DNA of 41,302 nt, taken from assembly GCA_020860575.1 (NCBI GenBank), contig JAJBUB010000102.1:1-41302 (forward strand). The letters are read 5' to 3'. Shown here in pieces: positions 24,635 through 32,559 of the stretch; the stretch's first letter is position 1, and the number at the start of each line of letters is the position of its first letter. Both the position numbers and the translations under genes were made by a program. This DNA comes from Clostridiales bacterium. GTDB taxonomy: Bacteria; Bacillota; Clostridia; Oscillospirales; Oscillospiraceae. The notes beneath the pieces were generated by a model, which saw only the letters and a program-made list of their open reading frames with translations, was not told the origin of the DNA and did not search any database.

Positions 24635-25159
24635 ATGGCTGAAAACGCAAAGTGGTATGTGGTCCACACCTATTCCGGCTATGAGAACGCTGTGGCCAGC
24701 GCGATCATGAAAAATGTGGATAACCGCAACCTGCACGACCTGATCTCTGAGGTCACTATCCCCATGGAGACGGTGACGGAGATCACGGAAAACGGCCCGA
24801 AAACCGTGGAGCGCAAGGTATTTCCCGGCTATGTGCTGGTGAAAATGGTGCTCGACGACGAGAGCTGGCACGTCATCCGGAACATCCGGGGCGTCACGGG
24901 CTTTGTTGGCTCGGGCAACAATGCGATCGCCCTGACCGATGCGGAGATCGCGGCTCTGGGAGTGGAGAAGAACGAGGTAAACGTGTCCTACGCTCCGGGA
25001 GACAATGTGAAAATCGTGGACGGCGCACTCGCCTCCTCCATCGGTGTGGTGGAGAAGATCGACCTGGAACGCGGCAAGGTCTGCGTTATCGTGTCCCTGT
25101 TCGGCCGGGAGACTCCGGTGGAGCTGGACCTGGAACAGGTGGAACCCGTCAAACTGTAA
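24635..25159 (+). CDS. nusG: Transcription elongation/antitermination factor NusG
   Basis: A 174-residue protein with the NGN domain (WYVVHTYSGYENAVASAI, then RKVFPGYVLVKMVLDDESW and IRGVTGFVGSG) and a C-terminal KOW domain (GDNVKIVDGALASSIGVVEK, ending VELDLEQVEPV). It binds RNA polymerase and links it to the ribosome or modulates pausing. ATG at 24635 follows GAGG; a GTG at 24620 in frame is less likely. It is 11 nt after secE and 47 nt before rplK with no terminator between, so transcription probably continues into rplK. Confidence 0.97.
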   Translation: MAENAKWYVVHTYSGYENAVASAIMKNVDNRNLHDLISEVTIPMETVTEITENGPKTVERKVFPGYVLVKMVLDDESWHVIRNIRGVTGFVGSGNNAIALTDAEIAALGVEKNEVNVSYAPGDNVKIVDGALASSIGVVEKIDLERGKVCVIVSLFGRETPVELDLEQVEPVKL

Positions 25160-25206
25160 GAATGGAACAGAACCATTCGGCTGAAGAATTTTAGGAGGTG
25201 CTCTTC

Positions 25207-25641
25207 GTGGCAGCTAAAAATAAGAAAATCACCGGCTATGTCAAGCTGCAGATCCCCGCAGGCAAGGCGACTCCCACTCCCCCTGTGGGCCCTGCTCTGG
25301 GCCAGCATGGCGTCAACATCGCCGCCTTTACCAAGGAATTCAATGAGCGTACCAAGAAGGATGTGGGCCTGATCATTCCCGTGGTCATCACCGTCTATGC
25401 CGACCGCTCCTTCACCTTTATCTGCAAGACTCCTCCCGCAGCAGTGCTGCTGAAGAAGGCCTGCAACATCGAGACCGCCTCCGGCGTACCCAACAAGAAC
25501 AAGGTCGCCACCATCAGCAAGGCGGATCTGCAGAAGATCGCCGAGACGAAGATGCCTGATCTGAACGCTGCCTCTCTGGAGGCCGCCATGTCCATGATCG
25601 CCGGCACCGCCCGCTCTATGGGCATCGTCGTCGGGGAGTAA
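25207..25641 (+). CDS. rplK: 50S ribosomal protein L11
   Basis: A 144-residue protein of the GTPase-associated centre. The typical N-terminal segment [20 protein letters not shown] is followed by [12 protein letters not shown], and the C-terminal RNA-binding domain includes [13 protein letters not shown] and [15 protein letters not shown] start at 25207 is set by AGGAGG 8 nt upstream; another in-frame GTG at 25198 lies inside that site. Followed after 13 nt by rplA. Confidence 0.97.
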   Translation: MAAKNKKITGYVKLQIPAGKATPTPPVGPALGQHGVNIAAFTKEFNERTKKDVGLIIPVVITVYADRSFTFICKTPPAAVLLKKACNIETASGVPNKNKVATISKADLQKIAETKMPDLNAASLEAAMSMIAGTARSMGIVVGE

Positions 25642-25654
25642 GGAGGTAGGAACA

Positions 25655-26347
25655 GTGTTTAAGGGTAAGAAATATCAGGACAGCGCAAAGCTGATCGTTA
25701 AGGGCAACCAGTACGAGCCTGCCGAGGCCATGGAGCTGATCGGCAAGACCGCCAAGGCCAAGTTCGACGAGACCGTAGAGGTCCACCTCCGCCTGGGCGT
25801 GGACGGCCGTCACGCCGACCAGCAGGTCCGCGGCGCCATCGTCCTCCCCAACGGCACCGGCAAGAGCGTCCGGGTGCTGGTGTTCGCCAAGGGCGAGCAG
25901 GCTGAGGCCGCCAAGGCCGCCGGCGCGGAGTATGTGGGCGAGATGGATCTGGTGGACAAGATCATGAAGGAGAACTGGTTCGACTTCGACGTGGTCATCG
26001 CCACCCCCGACATGATGCGGTTCGTGGGCCGTCTGGGCCGTGTGCTCGGCCCCAAGGGGCTGATGCCCTCCCCCAAGTCCGGCACCGTCACCCCCGACGC
26101 AGGCCGTGCCGTCACCGAGGCCAAGGCCGGTAAGGTGGAGTATCGTCTGGACAAGACCAACATCATCCACTGCCCCATCGGCAAGGTGTCCTTCGGCGCT
26201 GAGAAGCTGGAGGAGAACTTCAACGCCCTGGTGGGCGCGGTCATCAAGGCCAAGCCCTCCGCCGCTAAGGGCCAGTATATCCGCTCCTGCACCGTGGCCT
26301 CCACCATGGGCCCCGGCATCCGGGTGAACACCGCCAAGCTGATGTGA
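25655..26347 (+). CDS. rplA: 50S ribosomal protein L1
   Basis: A 230-residue L1-stalk protein. Seen: [54 protein letters not shown] and the C-terminal [19 protein letters not shown] start at 25655 follows AAGGAGGT. L1 is also the usual repressor of its own L11-L1 mRNA; I cannot point to the binding site with confidence. Confidence 0.97.
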   Translation: MFKGKKYQDSAKLIVKGNQYEPAEAMELIGKTAKAKFDETVEVHLRLGVDGRHADQQVRGAIVLPNGTGKSVRVLVFAKGEQAEAAKAAGAEYVGEMDLVDKIMKENWFDFDVVIATPDMMRFVGRLGRVLGPKGLMPSPKSGTVTPDAGRAVTEAKAGKVEYRLDKTNIIHCPIGKVSFGAEKLEENFNALVGAVIKAKPSAAKGQYIRSCTVASTMGPGIRVNTAKLM

Positions 26348-26380
26348 TCAGCGCCGGTTTTACCGGAAAAATGTGAAAAT

Positions 26381-26418
26381 CAGAGGGGAAACGGGTTGAC
26401 AAAGCCCGTTCCCCTCTG
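26381..26418. terminator. Inverted repeat enclosing the rplJ promoter -35 box
   Basis: AGAGGGGAAACGGG (26381-26395 region) pairs with CCCGTTCCCCTCT (ending at 26417) with a single bulge. The loop contains TTGACA. It could act as the rplKA transcript terminator, though it lacks a T tract. Confidence 0.6.
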
Positions 26419-26425
26419 GTACAAT
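26396..26425 (+). promoter_or_regulatory. SigA-type promoter for rplJL
   Basis: Consensus TTGACA (26396-26401), 18-nt spacer, TACAAT (26420-26425). It gives rplJL an independent promoter downstream of rplA. Confidence 0.85.
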
Positions 26426-26432
26426 ATCGTTT

Positions 26433-26550
26433 GCGTTCAAAGACAGCAGGATCCCCAGGGGTAACTGGCGTCAGCCGTCCTGCCGAGAGTGCATGAGCTG
26501 AAAATCGCTTTTGTACTGTCCTCCTGTCCTTTGGATGCGGAGGATTTTTT
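26433..26550 (+). promoter_or_regulatory. L10 leader (rplJL autoregulatory RNA) with terminator
   Basis: The transcript begins with the AGACAGCAGG block (26441-26450), a hairpin region and CCTGCCGAGAGTGC (from 26479). These are the landmarks of the L10(L12)4 binding leader in Firmicutes. It ends in a terminator: TCCTCC (26519-26524) with GGAGGA (26539-26544) followed by TTTTTT. Excess L10-L12 complex is expected to bind the leader and favour termination. Confidence 0.85.
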
Positions 26551-26571
26551 CTGTAGTGAGGTGAAAACAAT

Positions 26572-27093
26572 ATGCCTAACGCAAAGGTTCTGGAGTCCAA
26601 AAAGGCCGTGGTGGCCGCTCTGGAGGATCAGCTGAAGAATGCTCAGGCGGGCGTTCTGGTGGATTACTCCGGCATTACCGTGGAGCAGGATACCGAGCTG
26701 CGGAACACTGCCCGCAAGGCCGGTATCTCCTACACCGCGGTCAAGAACACCATGGTGCGCCGGGCGCTGGACGATGCGGGCCTGTCCGAGCTGGACGACG
26801 TGCTCCATGGGAATACGTCCCTGGCCACCGGTGACGACGATCCCATCGCCCCCATCAAGGTGATCTCTGACTACGCCACCAAGATGGGCGACGACAAGTT
26901 CCACATCAAGGCCGCCTTCATGGAGGGCAAGGTGCTCTCCAAGGAGGAGATCGCCCAGCTGGCCACCCTTTCTTCCAAGAAGGATCTGTATGCCCAGCTG
27001 GTGGGCGTGCTCATCGCCCCCGTGGCCAACCTGGCCGCCGTCGTGTCCGCCATCGCCGACAAGGACAACGCCGGAGAAGCTGCCGCCGAATAA
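26572..27093 (+). CDS. rplJ: 50S ribosomal protein L10
   Basis: A 173-residue protein forming the base of the L7/L12 stalk. The N-terminal rRNA-binding part contains AGVLVDYSGITVEQDTELRN and SYTAVKNTMVRRALDD. The C-terminal helix (LIAPVANLAAVVSAIADKDN) is the L12-dimer docking platform. ATG at 26572 lies downstream of GAGGTG. It is cotranscribed with rplL 53 nt further on. Confidence 0.96.
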   Translation: MPNAKVLESKKAVVAALEDQLKNAQAGVLVDYSGITVEQDTELRNTARKAGISYTAVKNTMVRRALDDAGLSELDDVLHGNTSLATGDDDPIAPIKVISDYATKMGDDKFHIKAAFMEGKVLSKEEIAQLATLSSKKDLYAQLVGVLIAPVANLAAVVSAIADKDNAGEAAAE

Positions 27094-27146
27094 GGGCAGC
27101 GACAAACCAAATCTGACTGTTATTCTATTTTTAGGAGGTTATTACC

Positions 27147-27524
27147 ATGTCTGAGAAGATCAATGCGATCGTAGAGGAGATCAAGGGCCTGTCTCTCCTG
27201 GAGGTAAAGGAGCTGACCGACGCCCTGAAGGAGACCTTTGGTGTTGAGGCCGTCGCTATGGCCGGTCCTGCCGGCGGCGCTGCCGCTGCCGCTCCCGAGG
27301 TGGAGGAGAAGACCGAGTTCGACGTGGTCCTGGCTGGCTTCGACGCCGCTGCCAAGATCAAGGTCATCAAGGCTGTCCGCGAGGCCACCGGTCTGGGCCT
27401 GGCCGACGCCAAGAAGGCTGTCGAGGGCGCTCCCTACACTCTGAAGGAGGCCGCCACCAAGGAGGAGGCCGACGCCCTGAAGGAGAAGATCGAGGCCGTT
27501 GGCGGCAAGGTCGAGCTGAAGTAA
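27147..27524 (+). CDS. rplL: 50S ribosomal protein L7/L12
   Basis: A 125-residue acidic stalk protein that recruits translational GTPases. An N-terminal dimerisation helix pair is followed by an Ala/Gly-rich hinge ([17 protein letters not shown]) and the C-terminal domain ([36 protein letters not shown]). ATG at 27147 follows TAGGAGGT, a strong site suited to its multicopy product. Confidence 0.98.
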   Translation: MSEKINAIVEEIKGLSLLEVKELTDALKETFGVEAVAMAGPAGGAAAAAPEVEEKTEFDVVLAGFDAAAKIKVIKAVREATGLGLADAKKAVEGAPYTLKEAATKEEADALKEKIEAVGGKVELK

Positions 27525-27546
27525 TTTCGCTCTCTCTGATGCGTTT

Positions 27547-27582
27547 AAAAACTGCCCTGTGCGCTTGCACAGGGCAGTTTTT
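27547..27582. terminator. Terminator of the rplJL operon
   Basis: A perfect 11-bp stem CTGCCCTGTGC/GCACAGGGCAG (27552-27577) flanked by A5 and T5, so it can work in both directions. Confidence 0.92.
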
Positions 27583-27602
27583 ATGTTAGATCTGATTTCC
27601 TG

Positions 27603-27636
27603 CTGCCGGACATCAGGGGCCTGATGCCCGGTGGCA
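27603..27636. repeat. Inverted repeat between terminators
   Basis: CTGCC...CATCAGG and CCTGATG...GGCAG form an interrupted hairpin of about 34 nt. No T tract follows directly. It may be part of a second terminator or a remnant element. Confidence 0.45.
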
Positions 27637-27697
27637 GATGAGTTTATTCTAATTACCACAGAAATGGCTGCACTAAATTTGCAAGGGAGAGCCGACA

Positions 27698-27740
27698 GAA
27701 AAACGCCCCCATTTCCCTGAGACAGTGGAAATGGGGGCGT
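27698..27740 (-). terminator. Terminator of the glycosyltransferase-plsY transcript
   Basis: A perfect 14-bp stem (27703-27716 with 27727-27740), loop 10 nt, followed on the minus strand by TTTTT. It lies about 70 nt past the glycosyltransferase stop. Confidence 0.9.
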
Positions 27741-27810
27741 GCAACAGCTTTTGCCAGGAGGACACTCTCTCCGGCTACCCGGTACGGAAGGAGACGACCG
27801 GGGCGCTTTT

Positions 27811-28929
27811 TTACCCTGCGGCCTCGTCGGCGACGGTCAGGCGCTCCGCCAGGTCGCAGATGTCCGACGCCGCCCGGGGATTGATGGGGGCCTCCGAGGG
27901 CCTGCCACACTTGCCGTCCTCCAGCAGAGCGTCACAGGCGGCGATCAGCCGTCGACCGGGGCTGGGGACCGCCACGCTCAGACCGTGGCGCTGGAAGAAA
28001 CGCATATTGGACGTCTCGCACCCGGGGATGGGGGAGGTGTGGATACGGGGGATGCCCGCCACCGCCGCCTCGGTGGAGGACAGCCCGCCGGGCTTGGTGA
28101 TGAGCAGGTCGCAGGCCTTCATGTATTCCGCCATCCGGTCGGTAAAGCCCAGGACCGTGGCCCGGTCCCCGTACCGCTTTTGGATGCGCTGGTAGAGGGC
28201 CTGTCGGTTGCCGCAGACCACGATCAGCTCTGCGTCCTCCCGCCGGTAGTGGGACAGGAGCAGCCGGAGGGTGTGCTCCACGCTCCCGGCCCCGATGCTG
28301 CCCCCGGCCACCAGGATATAGCGCCGGTTTTCGTCCAGTCCAAGGGCCTTACGGGCCTCCTGTCGGTCCGGACCGTCGGAAAAGTCGCTCTTCACCGGGA
28401 TGCCCAGGGGAAACAGGGTGTTCTCGTCCAGCCCTTTTTTTGCAAACTCCCCCGTCAGCTCCGGGGCGGGAATCACGTTGCAGTCGCACTCCGTCTCCCC
28501 GACCATGGGGATGCAGGTGTAGTCGGTGGCCACAAAGACGGTAGGCGGCAGATCGGACCGGCGCTCCTTCAGCCAGGTCAGCATCTCCGCCGGAAACAGG
28601 TGGGTGGTGATGACCACGTCAAAGCTGTGCCGGTCCAGATAGGCTCCCAGGGCCTTGGCGGTTTTGGCGTTGGCAAAGTACACCGGGGAGCGGAAGGGCA
28701 GCTTTTGATACAGCCCGCCGATGCAGTAGACCAGGCCGAACACCCCCGGGGCGTGCTGCACCAGGCCCACATAGGCGTGGTCCACCGTTTTGGCGGTCTG
28801 GGCCCCGTCCAGGGTGTAGGGGTTGAGCATCTGGCACCGGTGGCCCCGGCGCTCCAGTTCGTCCCGGATGGCGGCGGCCGCCGCATTGTGACCCCCGCCG
28901 GTGCCGCAGGATAAGATCAGCGCTTCCAC
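27811..28929 (-). CDS. MGDG-synthase-family glycosyltransferase (UgtP/YpfP-like)
   Basis: A 372-residue GT28-type enzyme that adds sugar from UDP-sugar to diacylglycerol in the membrane. The N-terminal acceptor domain begins ALILSCGTGGGHNAAAAAIR (glycine-rich loop); TTHLFPAEML and FVATDYTCIP follow. The C-terminal donor domain contains ILVAGGSIGAGSVEHTL and the nucleotide-sugar motif DLLITKPGGLSSTEAAVAGIP. Product: glycolipids or a lipoteichoic-acid anchor; the sugar is not predictable. The GTG start at 28929 is preceded by AAGGTG and lies 13 nt inside plsY, so the two are coupled. Both draw on phosphatidic acid/diacylglycerol metabolism. Confidence 0.88.
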   Translation of the reverse strand: MEALILSCGTGGGHNAAAAAIRDELERRGHRCQMLNPYTLDGAQTAKTVDHAYVGLVQHAPGVFGLVYCIGGLYQKLPFRSPVYFANAKTAKALGAYLDRHSFDVVITTHLFPAEMLTWLKERRSDLPPTVFVATDYTCIPMVGETECDCNVIPAPELTGEFAKKGLDENTLFPLGIPVKSDFSDGPDRQEARKALGLDENRRYILVAGGSIGAGSVEHTLRLLLSHYRREDAELIVVCGNRQALYQRIQKRYGDRATVLGFTDRMAEYMKACDLLITKPGGLSSTEAAVAGIPRIHTSPIPGCETSNMRFFQRHGLSVAVPSPGRRLIAACDALLEDGKCGRPSEAPINPRAASDICDLAERLTVADEAAG

Positions 28930-29540
28930 AGTAACTTCACCTTCACTTTCGTCTTCTCCTTCTCCTCCTGGCTGGTGAGCAGCCGGACGAACACCATCCC
29001 CACAATGAGCAGGAACCCGGCGGTGACCGCCGTGGGTCCGCAGACCAGGTACATCCCCGCCAGAGTGCAGAGATAGGTCACCAGCGTCCGGTGGTAGTGG
29101 GGCGTGATTTGCAGCACCAGGGTGAACAGGAGGAAGAAGGCGGCGAAAATCGCCACCGGCCGGATCTCCGGCAGCAGGCCCAGGAGACTGCCAAAGGTGG
29201 TGGCGATGCCCTTGCCCCCCTTAAACCGGTAGAACACAGGAAAGATATGCCCCAGCACCGGGGCGGCCATTACCAGAGACAGCCACGGGTCGTTCCATGG
29301 CAGCTCCCCGGAGCCTGCGACGTACAGCCACACGGGGATGATCCCCTTGAACAGGTCGCCGCAGAGGGTGAACACGCCGCACCAGAAGCCCCCGTATTGA
29401 AAGGCGTTGAACGTTCCGGGATTCCGGTCAGGACTCTCGTCAATGGCGCCGCCCCGGCGGAACAGCCGTTCTCCCACCCGGGCAAACAGGATCGACCCGG
29501 CCAGATAGCCGAGAATGATACAGAAAATCGCACGTTCCAT
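28917..29540 (-). CDS. plsY: Glycerol-3-phosphate acyltransferase PlsY-like
   Basis: A 207-residue polytopic membrane enzyme transferring acyl from acyl-phosphate to glycerol-3-phosphate, the first step of phospholipid synthesis. Conserved blocks: an N-terminal GYLAGSILFARV, then RNPGTFNAFQYGGFWCG (in place of the usual GNPGATN), and VLGHIFPVFYRFKGGKGIAT. The altered first motif suggests a divergent paralogue; a canonical plsY may exist elsewhere. ATG at 29540 follows GGAGAGGAG. The gene sits close behind the zinc-ribbon gene's terminator. Confidence 0.85.
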   Translation of the reverse strand: MERAIFCIILGYLAGSILFARVGERLFRRGGAIDESPDRNPGTFNAFQYGGFWCGVFTLCGDLFKGIIPVWLYVAGSGELPWNDPWLSLVMAAPVLGHIFPVFYRFKGGKGIATTFGSLLGLLPEIRPVAIFAAFFLLFTLVLQITPHYHRTLVTYLCTLAGMYLVCGPTAVTAGFLLIVGMVFVRLLTSQEEKEKTKVKVKLLWKR

Positions 29541-29561
29541 CCGTTATCGCTCCTCTCCCCT

Positions 29562-29622
29562 GAAAAACAGAACACAGGCCCGCCGGGAGAATGACTTCCG
29601 GCAAGCCTGCGCTGTTCGTCTG
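29562..29622 (-). terminator. Terminator after the zinc-ribbon gene
   Basis: An imperfect long stem with core GCAGGC...GCCGG pairing CCGGC...GCCTG, then TTTTT on the minus strand (29563-29567). It begins at the stop codon of the zinc-ribbon gene. Confidence 0.7.
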
Positions 29623-29931
29623 TTAGAACCGTCCGCCGTGAGGGCCGCCGGGACCGCCCATGGGTCCAGGGCCGCCCATGGGGCCGGGACCGGGATGCCG
29701 GGGACGACGGGGCCGGGTCAGCCAGCGCAGGAGACTGGCCCCCGCAGCGACGCCCGCCACCGTTCCGGCGATCTTGACCGCGTCGGAAGAGGTGAACGAG
29801 CTGCTGTCGTCCAGCGTGACTGTATTGCCGTCGTCGGCGGCAGCCGTCCCGTTGACGCTGACGCCGCAGTTGGAACAGAATTTGGCGGTCTCGGACAGCT
29901 CCGCTCCGCAGTTTTCACAATATCTTGCCAT
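29623..29931 (-). CDS. Small zinc-ribbon protein with Gly/Pro-rich tail
   Basis: A 102-residue protein. The N terminus, MARYCENCGAEL followed by AKFCSNCGVSV, is a zinc ribbon with two CxxC pairs. A Ser/Thr/Asp-rich linker, a short hydrophobic stretch of about 18 residues (IAGTVAGVAAGASLL) and a basic, then Gly/Pro/Met-rich tail (PRRPRHPGPGPMGGPGP) follow. The hydrophobic part could be one membrane span. ATG at 29931 follows AAAGGAG; the frame runs upstream, but the zinc-ribbon start and ribosome site fix it. No function is assigned. Confidence 0.75.
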   Translation of the reverse strand: MARYCENCGAELSETAKFCSNCGVSVNGTAAADDGNTVTLDDSSSFTSSDAVKIAGTVAGVAAGASLLRWLTRPRRPRHPGPGPMGGPGPMGGPGGPHGGRF

Positions 29932-30237
29932 AGAGGAACACTCCTTTACTGCTTCGTATGAAAAAAGTATAGCACCCGTCCGGGAGGAAATACATGAACG
30001 ATTGATGAACAAGCTCCTGTTTTTGTACCCCAGTTTTTGAAATTTGGGTAGTTTTCCCCACCATGTCAAGGGAAAAAACAAGGTCAGAATGTACAAAAAT
30101 CCCCCCGCCGGTGTTTCGTATAAAGGACCCGTTGACGTTATGTCGCGTTTCCCATATAATCTCATGGTAGATAGACGACAGGACGTCGCCGCAGCCTGTT
30201 GGCGCGGCGACAACCAAAAGAAAAGGAGAGTTCACTT
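29932..30237. other. Divergent intergenic region with promoters and a leader hairpin
   Basis: About 306 nt with no gene seen. On the minus strand TATACT near 29966-29971 is a likely -10 box for the zinc-ribbon gene, with a poor -35. On the plus strand a clear promoter lies at 30132-30160. The plus transcript leader contains hairpin GTCGCCGC with GCGGCGAC (30185-30211), just upstream of the ribosome site. The middle (30000-30120) is AT-richer without a recognised element. Confidence 0.55.
30132..30160 (+). promoter_or_regulatory. SigA-type promoter for the DUF2798 gene
   Basis: TTGACG (30132-30137), 17-nt spacer, consensus TATAAT (30155-30160). About 70 nt of leader precede the ATG. Confidence 0.85.
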
Positions 30238-30831
30238 ATGCCCAAGAACCAATTTCAGCGGATGGTATTTGCCTTCCTGACCGTGTTGGTGACCGTTCAT
30301 GCCTATGTGTTTTACAGCCTGTATGTGGTAAACGGCGACACGCTGATGGAAGTCAACGGAGCCGATCATGTCCTTCAGGCGATCAACGCCCAGGGCGGCG
30401 TTTATATGTTCGGCAGGATGCTCCCCATCTGGGCCGTCATCCTCATCGAGTTCTGCTTCGCCTATGGCCTGGAGTGCGTCATGGGAAGCCCCTGTTCCTT
30501 CCGGCTGGCCTGCAAGATCTTTGACCCGAAGAAGGACCACCCCATGCTGGTGGAGACCGCTGTCATCTGCGCCACTGTTGGCCTGATGTGCCCCACCATG
30601 AGCTTCCTGGCCGCCTGCTTCTACTATCCGTATTACAGCGGCTTCCACGTCCTCACCCTGCTGGCCAACTGGCTCAAGCTGGTGTGCTACAACCTGCCGT
30701 TTGCCTATTTCAGCCAGCTGTTCTTCATCCAGCCCCTGGTACGGACGGTGTTCAAGCGTCTGTTTGCAGAGAAGCCGCAACAGGCCATGGAGCCGTCTCC
30801 CGCCCCGATCAAGGCTATGGAGCAGGCGTAA
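30238..30831 (+). CDS. DUF2798-type membrane protein
   Basis: A 197-residue integral membrane protein with about four spans: residues 8-30, a second around PIWAVILIEFCFAYGLECVM, a third at VETAVICATVGLMCPTMSFL and a fourth in VLTLLANWLKLVCYNLPFAY. The pattern is that of DUF2798 proteins, common in gut Clostridia and of unknown function. The Pro/Ala/Met-rich C-terminal tail is cytosolic. ATG at 30238 is fixed by AAAAGGAGAG; the open frame upstream is non-coding leader. It is a single-gene transcript with its own promoter and terminator. Confidence 0.8.
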   Translation: MPKNQFQRMVFAFLTVLVTVHAYVFYSLYVVNGDTLMEVNGADHVLQAINAQGGVYMFGRMLPIWAVILIEFCFAYGLECVMGSPCSFRLACKIFDPKKDHPMLVETAVICATVGLMCPTMSFLAACFYYPYYSGFHVLTLLANWLKLVCYNLPFAYFSQLFFIQPLVRTVFKRLFAEKPQQAMEPSPAPIKAMEQA

Positions 30832-30852
30832 CCCCTTTCTTCCCAAAAACAA

Positions 30853-30890
30853 CAGGAGCGTCCGACGCAGTTTTCCGTCGGACGCTCCTG
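30853..30890. terminator. Bidirectional terminator between convergent genes
   Basis: A perfect 15-bp stem (30853-30867 with 30876-30890) with T-rich tails on both strands (CTATTTTTC on plus, TTGTTTTTG on minus). It serves both the DUF2798 gene and cls. Confidence 0.9.
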
Positions 30891-30908
30891 CTATTTTTCT
30901 ATAACCGG

Positions 30909-32474
30909 TCACAGCAGCGGCGCAAACAGCCGCAGGCACATCTGCCCGAACCGCAGGGCGGCGCTGCGGCCGTTGGTGTACTGTTCCGTGACCTCCTGGC
31001 TCTGGGCCATCATATGTTCAAAGTCCGCCCTTGTCTCGCCTACCGCCGGACAGTGGGAGTAGAGGCAGCCGTTTTCAAAGTGGTGGTACAGGCTCCGATA
31101 GTCCAGGTTGATGGTGCCGCAGGCGGCCAGCACGTCGTCGGTGACGCACATCTTGCAGTGGCAAAAGCCTGGGGTGTACTCGTAAATGCGCACGCCGTTC
31201 CGGGTGAGAGAGTTGTAATAGGAGCGGGTGACGCTGTAGATCAGCTTTTTGTCGGGAATGCCTGGGGTGATGATGCGCACGTCCACCCCCCGCTTGGCGG
31301 CAAGGCCCAGGGCGTGGGTCATCTCGTCGGTGATGATGAGGTAGGGGGTCACGAACCAGACGTATTGCCTGGCCCCCTCCACCATGCTGATATAGACGTT
31401 TTCGCCCACGTTCTCGTCGTCCATGGGGCTGTCCGCGTAGGGGAGGACAAAGCCCTCCGCCGTGGGGTCCGGGGGCAGCTCCGGCAGATAGGGGAGGAAA
31501 TCGGCGTCGGGAACGCTGTTCCGCTGCCGGAGGACGTTCCACATCTCCAGGAAGGAGACGGTCATGGAGCGCACCGCCGCCCCCTCCAGCCGGACGCCGG
31601 TGTCCTTCCAGTAGCCATAGGGGTGGGTCAGGTTGAAGTACTCGTCGGCGAGGTTGTAGCCCCCGGTGTAGCCGATTTTGCCGTCGATGACGGTCAGCTT
31701 CCGGTGATCCCGGTTGTTCAGGAAGAAGTTGGCCACCGGAGCGAACCGGTTGAACACCCGGCAGCGGATGCCCTGGCCCTCCATCCGGCGGACAAAGTCG
31801 GTGTCGATAAAGCCGATGCTCCCCATATCGTCATAGAGCAGCCGCACCTCCACCCTGGCCCTGACCCGCTCTACCAAAATCTGTTCCAGACGGTGAAAGG
31901 CCTGGGCGTCCTCGATGGCGTGGTACTCCAGGAAGATGAACCGTTCCGCTTGTGCCAGGTCAGCCAGCTGGGCCTCAAAGCCGTCGGAGGCCTCAGAGAA
32001 ATACTGCACCTTCGTATCCCGGTACACCGGGTAGCCTGCGTACTGCTTCAGGTAGTGGGCCAGATTCCCGCACCGCACGTCCTGAGCATCCAGGGCCTCC
32101 CGGACGGACGGCTCCTGGGGCAGCAGGGGGAGCAGCTCCTGATCGACCTCCTCATACCGTTTCCGCATGGCCTGGGTGGCTCCGCTGCTGCCAATGAGGA
32201 GAAACAGGGTCACTCCCACCACCGGGAAGGCCAAAATGAGAATGATCCAGGGCATTTTCATGGCGGAGGTGCCGTTATGGTTGTAGATGAGCAGCACCAG
32301 CAGCGCTGCGACTGCCCGGGTCGCCAGGGAGATCCACTCCACATAATCGTTGAGCCGCTTTACCACCAGGATGAGCAGCACCACCTCCAGGGTGAATGCC
32401 AGCAGGACGGCACACATCCGCTTGATGCCGTTTCGGTGGTAGGTGCGGTTTTCTACCGTGACGTTTTCTCTCAT
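30909..32474 (-). CDS. cls: Cardiolipin synthase
   Basis: A 521-residue membrane-bound phospholipase-D-family enzyme that joins two phosphatidylglycerols into cardiolipin. Two to three N-terminal membrane segments (about residues 18-95) precede two HKD catalytic motifs: DHRKLTVIDGKIGYTGGYN in the first half and HCKMCVTDDVLAACGTINLD in the second. Full length for bacterial Cls with no lesion. ATG at 32474 follows GAGAGGG. It is transcribed from a promoter overlapping the 3' end of the MATE gene. Confidence 0.95.
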   Translation of the reverse strand: MRENVTVENRTYHRNGIKRMCAVLLAFTLEVVLLILVVKRLNDYVEWISLATRAVAALLVLLIYNHNGTSAMKMPWIILILAFPVVGVTLFLLIGSSGATQAMRKRYEEVDQELLPLLPQEPSVREALDAQDVRCGNLAHYLKQYAGYPVYRDTKVQYFSEASDGFEAQLADLAQAERFIFLEYHAIEDAQAFHRLEQILVERVRARVEVRLLYDDMGSIGFIDTDFVRRMEGQGIRCRVFNRFAPVANFFLNNRDHRKLTVIDGKIGYTGGYNLADEYFNLTHPYGYWKDTGVRLEGAAVRSMTVSFLEMWNVLRQRNSVPDADFLPYLPELPPDPTAEGFVLPYADSPMDDENVGENVYISMVEGARQYVWFVTPYLIITDEMTHALGLAAKRGVDVRIITPGIPDKKLIYSVTRSYYNSLTRNGVRIYEYTPGFCHCKMCVTDDVLAACGTINLDYRSLYHHFENGCLYSHCPAVGETRADFEHMMAQSQEVTEQYTNGRSAALRFGQMCLRLFAPLL

Positions 32475-32530
32475 GTCAGTTTCCCTCTCTGCGTGCGAAA
32501 AAAGATTCCAAAGATAATATTTCTAATCCT

Positions 32531-32559
32531 ATCATAGCAGAAAGGTTGCCGAGTGTCAA
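32531..32559 (-). promoter_or_regulatory. SigA-type promoter for cls, overlapping the MATE stop codon
   Basis: Minus strand consensus TTGACA (32554-32559), 17-nt spacer, TATGAT (32531-32536). The TGA of the -35 box is the stop codon of the upstream exporter gene. Confidence 0.85.
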
